Positions 59,380 to 64,000 of a DNA stretch of 64,000 nt are shown in pieces. A model generated the notes under the pieces. It did no database searches and was not told the DNA's origin. It was given only the letters and a program-made list of their open reading frames with translations. The position numbers and the translations under genes were made by a program. The stretch covers positions 58,974,189-59,038,188 of the forward strand of contig CM031620.1 of NCBI GenBank assembly GCA_018398815.1, read 5' to 3'. The DNA is from Conus ventricosus. Taxonomy: Eukaryota; Mollusca; Gastropoda; Neogastropoda; Conidae. How positions within the stretch are numbered: the stretch's first letter is position 1; each line of letters starts with the position of its first letter.

Positions 59380-60117
59380 ATGCCGAAGCGGACGAGAGAG
59401 ACTTTGCGCTGGGCAGTGTTAGCGCCGATGTGGAGGAGGGTGGGCGGTGCGGCATCGGGTCTGCTCCTGTCTTGCCTGTTCTGGGGCAGCCTGCTTCTCC
59501 TGTGTGGCGACGTGGAGACCAACCCAGGACCCAACACCAGGGACACCTCCACACAGACACGTCTGACCAGCGCCAGATCCAGAGTCGGCATGGAGCGACC
59601 AGACGACCCTCTGGCAGGGAGAGAGCCTCTGGCAGCGAGAGAGCCTCTGGCAGGGAGAGAGCCTCTGGCAGCGAGAGAGCCTCCAGCAGCGAGAGAGCCT
59701 CTGGTAGGGAGAGAGCCTCTGGCAGCGAGAGAGCCTCTGGCAGCGAGAGAGCCTCTGGCAGGGAGAGAGCCTCCAGCAGCAAGAGAGCCTCTGGCAGGGA
59801 GAGAGCCTCTGGTAGGGAGAGAGCCTCTGGCAGCGAGAGAGCCTCTGGCAGCGAGAGAGCCTCTGGCAGGGAGAGAGCCGCCATGGTCTGAGGTGATGGA
59901 TGTGCTGGACGCCATGATGACCATGATGGGCACCGCGTGGACGGAGATGCGAGGACAGGTCACTGACCTCCGTAAGAAAACCCACGACCTCCTGTGGAGG
60001 AACAAGTACCAGACCAAGAAGCTGGAAGTGCTGAAGAAGAAGACAGAGGACCTGGAGGTCTGGTCCATCCGTTTGCTGGTCTATGGATTGCAGAGGAAGA
60101 AAGGTACACAACGATGA
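59380..60117 (+). CDS. Retrotransposon ORF1-like protein with N-terminal 2A sequence
   Basis: The frame is open from 59146; ATG 59380 gives 245 residues and is preferred because a short basic then hydrophobic leader (GLLLSCLFWGSLLLLC) follows directly. The leader ends in GDVETNPGP, a canonical 2A motif at about residues 43-51. Then come a Ser/Thr linker, an array of REPLAA/REPLAG hexapeptides, and a coiled coil (LRKKTHDLL...LEVLKKKTEDLE) ending VWSIRLLVYGLQRKKG, like the L..RSRRNNLLVYGL segment of L1/CR1 ORF1 proteins. 2A motifs are known in ORF1 of APE-type LINEs of molluscs and echinoderms. No RT follows, so it is a fragment or co-opted copy. A gtacac donor-like site lies at the end. Confidence 0.7.
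   Translation: MPKRTRETLRWAVLAPMWRRVGGAASGLLLSCLFWGSLLLLCGDVETNPGPNTRDTSTQTRLTSARSRVGMERPDDPLAGREPLAAREPLAGREPLAAREPPAAREPLVGREPLAAREPLAAREPLAGREPPAAREPLAGREPLVGREPLAAREPLAAREPLAGREPPWSEVMDVLDAMMTMMGTAWTEMRGQVTDLRKKTHDLLWRNKYQTKKLEVLKKKTEDLEVWSIRLLVYGLQRKKGTQR
59506..59532 (+). other. 2A ribosome-skipping motif
   Basis: Codes GDVETNPGP, fitting the D-V/I-E-x-N-P-G-P consensus, with the Leu-rich tract LLLLC just before it. In characterised 2A sequences the ribosome fails to join Gly to Pro and releases the upstream peptide. Here that would free a leader of about 50 residues. Activity is inferred. Confidence 0.85.
59607..59878. repeat. 18-bp coding minisatellite, about 15 units
   Basis: Unit GAGAGAGCCTCTGGCAGC/G in the 2A ORF, giving hexapeptides in the + frame. 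A period divisible by three and absence of stops keep other frames open on both strands. Confidence 0.95.
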
Positions 60118-61490
60118 TGTTCATCTGCACAGTTTAGGGGATTTCTCCTCGTTTCTGTGGCAGAGAGCCTCAAAACAATTTGGATCTGAAGAAAAAAATC
60201 GAAAAGGCAAAATGATTATTGCACATATGGCTGAATTGTAAGTCAGATTAAGGAGCAGGTAGGGGCAAAAACAGAAATGTTTGTTGTAACACAGGAGATA
60301 TAAACATATTGGTAGGGTTTTTTGTTTGTTTCAAATGCTTGCATCAACGAATCAGGTCATCAGAGAAAATGAATTTTTTTTTTTTTTTTTTTTTTTTGCT
60401 GAAGTGCATGTGATTGTGTGATAAATGGGAATTTCAGGTTTTAGTGGTACGCAGGCAAATTGATGACGTCATTAAAGGAAGTATTTTTGTAAAACAAAAT
60501 AAAGTGAAGCCAAAAAAAAAATTTTTTTAAAAAAAGAACAAAACAGTATCCTGCCTGGAAATACAACTGCCGTAGCTTGAATTTTTTGCATTTTTGAGAT
60601 TTTTAGTGTACTCTAAGAGCGGGCCAAGGGACGTAACGTAGCCAAGTTCCAATCACATTATCCTAAAAAGAAACATGTTGTAATCAAAATACTTGTACCG
60701 TAACTCAGCTCGCAGTATATGCTGTGGGGATGATTTTCAGTTTTTTTCATCTCCTGTAAAATTTGATTTTCAGGCTTACGGCAGTTGTACTTCTGGGCAG
60801 CAAGTTGAACCATGCATGCACACAAGGCTTGTCTTTTCCCAAGCAGATCAAGTCAGACTTGTATACCCAAATGATTTTGATGTGTTTTGAACATGTTTGG
60901 TGAAATGCAATGGATTTGACAAACTGGATAAAGAAAAATGTTGAGGGGAAAAAAGAGCTAGAGAGATAAAGTTCTTAAGAGGTAATTGCACTCGCAGTAT
61001 GTAGCCATTATGTTGTCTTTGTGTGTTGAATCTGGGACGCTTTGACCAAAGAACGACAGCTCTTTTGGATGAAATGATTTCTCGTTGTTTCATAGTCTTC
61101 GAGAACTTTGCGATACTTTGGAACAATAAGGAGTCATACAGGCCCTGAAATTGAAGGAAAAAGATGGTGAGAGAGCATGGATCTGTGCCAAAATATGATG
61201 ATGAATCAGGTTGGAAGGTAGTTTGTGTTAAGAGAAACTGTTTACACTGTAGTTCTACTGTAGCATGTAAAGCTTAGAAAACAAATCAACAGTGATGAAA
61301 AGGATTTGTTAATTTTATTTCAAAAGAGGTCGATATCACAAAATGAGAAGTAAATTTGATAAAGGTGACTGGTCAGTGTTGAATTCTGTGGGAATCGATC
61401 GCACCTGGAAAGGTAACATTCTGAAACTGTGTGGAGCAAAACATTCCGGAAGTTGAAGCCAAACCTGAACCTCTCGCTTGTCGTGAGAAG
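60118..61490. other. TIMELESS intron, unassigned
   Basis: T and A runs at 60372-60398 and 60510-60540. No RT or other coding remnant was seen after the 2A ORF. Confidence 0.5.
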
Positions 61491-61494
61491 GAGG

Positions 61495-61735
61495 TGGGTG
61501 GGTGGGTGGTGTCCAGCATGTGCTGGACGAGAGCAGGCGCACGTGAACACCGTCAGAACGATTCAGCGTCAGTGCAGTGACTCCTGTGGCAGGTTGCCTC
61601 ATGGTGATCGATGCTGATTGCTGTGTGTGGACAGCGGTGCTGGGATTGTGCTGTATGTGGCTGTGCCAGGGAGAGCTGGAATGTGCAGCATGGGAATCGT
61701 GCCAGAGAGGGAACATGGAAAGTGACCACCATATA
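61495..61735 (+). mobile_element. Composite SINE distal fragment, copy E
   Basis: Shares GTGTCCAGCATGTGCTGGA, CAGTGCAGTGACTCCTGTGG, GGTTGCCTCATGG and GTGCAGCATGGG with the distal part of copies B and C, in + orientation and without a tRNA head. Confidence 0.65.
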
Positions 61736-61737
61736 CC

Positions 61738-61792
<55 letters not shown>
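61736..61792. repeat. Poly-C then (CA)n
   Basis: 19 C followed by about 18 CA units at the distal end of SINE fragment E. Confidence 0.96.
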
Positions 61793-61796
<4 letters not shown>

Positions 61797-61985
61797 GAAA
61801 ACTTAAAAGTAAGTAGACATTGTGAGGAAGTTTGGCGCAAATTCACGATGATCAGGGACGTTAACAACTTGGAGCAAAGATCACTATGAGAATTAGGCAC
61901 ACTCGCTGTTTTCATGAAGAATTTTGGAAGACAAACAAACATCTGCTTCTCTTTCTTGGTTATTTTCAGCGGGTTTTTTTCCCCC

Positions 61986-62220
61986 GCTTGACTTATACAG
62001 ACAGCTGCAGTATTGCTCAGGAAAGCAGAGCTGTGCTGTCCAGCAGGCAACCATTGGATGGGTGGAACCTGACGTATGGTATCATGACGCACACTCTCAA
62101 CTCTAGACAGAAGCTGGGCAGGGCTGGAAAATTCCTCTGATGATTGGCTCTGATGGGACTGGAACCCATGACTTCCGGGCCTGCAGTCTGTGATAGTGAC
62201 CACTGCACCACAGGGGCTGA
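61986..62220 (-). mobile_element. Composite SINE proximal part, copy F
   Basis: Read on the minus strand from 62220: head TGTGGTGCAGTGGTCACTAT and CATGGGTTCCAGTCCCATCA, then ATTTTCCAGCCCTGCC, a GGTTGCCTGCTGGACAGC-type block and GCAGCTGTCTGTATAAGTC. Same family and block order as 39424-39175, more diverged. Confidence 0.7.
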
Positions 62221-62347
62221 CTTGTACCTGTTGTCAGTGTGTTGTGATGTGTGGATGGTTCATCATAAGGCAAATGTGATATGTGCGTGTCGCATATTTC
62301 CTGATGCTGTTGAGTGTTACTGGCTTCACCCACGATTTCTGTGTCAG

Positions 62348-62557
62348 ATCCCTTGACCAACATCCTGGAAAGTCTGTCCAAGAAGAGGTCGAAGGTCAAG
62401 GTGACCGAGAAGCTGCTGGCCATGGGCGTGGTGGAGGACAAGAAACAACTCTACAAGAAACGACGCGGAAAGTCGAGGGGCGACGAGGGCGGGACAGAAC
62501 GTCGGGCTGGCAGCGACGATGAAGATGACAGTTGTGATGAAAGGCACGTGGGATCAG
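62348..62557 (+). CDS. TIMELESS: TIMELESS exon, KRSKVKVTEKLLAMGVVEDKK
   Basis: Encodes DPLTNILESLSKKRSKVKVT, then EKLLAMGVVEDKKQLYKKRR and an acidic GSDDEDDSCDE tract, matching human DDVLGHIMKNITAKRSRARI and VDKLLALGLVAERRELYKKR. Entry phase 1 agrees with the previous exon; the 210 bp are fully open. It closes the C-terminal DNA-binding region. The PARP1-binding and C-terminal parts would follow outside the window. The donor GGATCAG|gtgagc is followed within 15 bp by a 36-bp array. Confidence 0.96.
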
Positions 62558-62571
62558 GTGAGCCATTGTTG

Positions 62572-64000
62572 ATGAAAATTTGTGTTTTGAGTGGATTGTA
62601 TTCATGGGTGAAACTTTGTGTTTTGAATGGATTGTATTCATGGGTGAAACTTTGTGTTTTGAATGGGTTGTGTTCATGTGTGAAACTTTGTGTTTTGAAT
62701 GGATTGTGTTCATGGGTGAAACTTTGTGTTTTGAATGGATTGTGTTCATGGGTGAAACTTTGTGTTTTGAATGGATTGTGTTCATGGGTGAAACTTTGTG
62801 TTTTGAATGGATTGTATTCATGGGTGAAACTTTGTGTTTTGAATGGACAATGGGTGAAACTTTGTGTTTTGAATGGATTGTATTCATGGGTGACACTTTG
62901 TGTTTTGAATGGATTGTATTCATGGGTGAAACTTTGTGTTTTGAATAGATTGTATTCATGGGTGAAACTTTGTGTTTTGAATGGATTGTATTCATGGGTG
63001 TAACTTTGTGTTTTGAATGGATTGTATTCATGGGTGAAACTTTGTGTTTTAAGTGGATTGTATTCATGGGTGGAACTTTGTGTTTTGAATGGATTGTATT
63101 CATGGGTGAAACTGGGGGCCGGATAGCTCAGTTGGTAGAGCGCCGGACTCGTGATCCTGGGGTTGCGGGTTCGAATTTCGGTACAGGGGGATTTTTCCCT
63201 CGGAGTTAACATTGGTTCTGACTCCATTCCCCATATAGTCCTTCGAATGAGACTATAAACCGAGGTTCCGTGTGTGAACGCACGCATAACATCTTGCACA
63301 CACGTAAAATCCCATCACCAACTTTCGGAAGAGAAGGCCAGTTTGGCCGTTGGTATGGATGACATGTGACACATAGCATGCACCTTCCCCGAAGATGGAG
63401 TATGGCTGCCTTAATGGCGGGATAAAAAAGGGTCATACACACAAAACTCCACTGCCTGGCTATACAGGGAGTGTCCGCAGGAGTATCAGCCTGCGTACGC
63501 AGAAAAAAAAAAAAAAAGGGTGAAACTTTGTGTTTTGAATGGATTGTATTCATGGGTGAAACTTTGTGTTTTGAATGGATTGTATTCATGGGTGAAACTT
63601 TGTGTTTTAAGTGGATTGTATTCATGGGTGAAACCTTGTGTTTTGAATGGATTGTATTCATGGGTGACACTTTGTGTTTTAAATGGATTGTATTCATGGG
63701 TGGAACTTTGTGTTTTAAATGGATTGTAATCATGGGTGGAACTTTGTGTTTTAAATGGATTGTATTCATGGGTGAAACTTTGTGTTTTGAATGGATTGTA
63801 TTCATGGGTGAAACTTTGTGTTTTGAATGGATTGTATTCATGGGTGAAACTTTGTGTTTTAAATGGATTGTATTCATGGGTGGAACTTTGTGTTTTAAAT
63901 GGATTGTATTCATGGGTGGAACTTTGTGTTTTAAATGGATTGTATTCATGGGTGTAACTTTGTGTTTTGAATGGATTGTATTCATGGTGAAACTTTGTGT
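62572..64000. repeat. 36-bp minisatellite, interrupted by a SINE
   Basis: Unit GGATTGTATTCATGGGTGAA then ACTTTGTGTTTTGAAT, about 28 units and continuing past the window. Divided by the SINE at 63114-63517. The period of 36 keeps frames open on both strands (artefact ORFs). Confidence 0.98.
63114..63517 (+). mobile_element. tRNA-headed SINE with target-site duplication
   Basis: The head at about 63116-63190 has A box TAGCTCAGTTGGTAGAGC and B box GGTTCGAATTTC, with an anticodon-like loop CTCGTGA. A body of about 310 bp follows, then an A run at 63503-63517. GGGTGAAACT occurs on both sides (63104-63113 and 63518-63527) as a target-site duplication inside one 36-bp unit. The body from 63310 matches 4402-4620. 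Confidence 0.88.

Noticed and set aside
59370..60111. Minus-strand frames opposite the 2A ORF
   Set aside because: Kept open by the 18-bp repeat; the + frame has the 2A motif and coiled coil.
63116..63190. Functional tRNA gene
   Set aside because: Has A and B boxes but is joined to a SINE body with A tail and target duplication, and the arms pair imperfectly. The heads at 24950, 39424, 62220 and 21275 are likewise SINE parts.

Overview
This is nuclear DNA of an intron-rich animal, probably a marine gastropod mollusc. The evidence is spliced genes in long introns, an L1/Tx1-type LINE relic, tRNA-headed SINEs, a 2A-bearing retrotransposon ORF, and very abundant minisatellites, (GT)n, (CT)n and poly-G/C tracts. 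The gastropod assignment is inference; the animal assignment is firm.

The main gene is the + strand orthologue of TIMELESS (timeout/tim-1), a replication-fork protection protein. Thirteen coding exons were found between 5758 and 62557; the 5' and 3' ends lie outside the window. They were recognised by co-linear similarity to human TIMELESS as I remember it, and by splice sites and phases that mostly agree. One exon expected between 14136 and 17670 was not found. Several exons carry single-base frameshifts, some in short G runs. The reading phases agree again when one base is allowed for, which suggests assembly or consensus errors more than gene death.

A second gene is nested antisense inside the 27-kb TIMELESS intron between 17769 and 45226. 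It is a leucine-rich-repeat membrane protein: signal peptide, LRRs and LRR-CT at 36318-34554, a Ser/Thr-rich stalk exon at 29253-29093, and a transmembrane segment with cytoplasmic tail at 23655-23227. A decayed partial copy of its LRR-CT exon lies at 32580-33140.

Mobile DNA: a frameshifted LINE relic (1-3665); a composite tRNA-headed SINE of about 0.8 kb in several copies; a second tRNA-headed SINE inserted in a minisatellite (63114-63517) with a headless relative at 4402; a short dispersed element in four copies; and an ORF1-like protein with a 2A translational-recoding motif (59380-60117) inside a TIMELESS intron.

The most unusual structure is the relation between minisatellites and splice sites. 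At several TIMELESS acceptors, and one acceptor of the LRR gene, the tandem unit itself contains a copy of the 3' splice site and sometimes the first codons of the exon. One TIMELESS exon also has a decayed copy just upstream of the following exon. The rest of the window is intron filled with simple repeats and sequence I could not assign.
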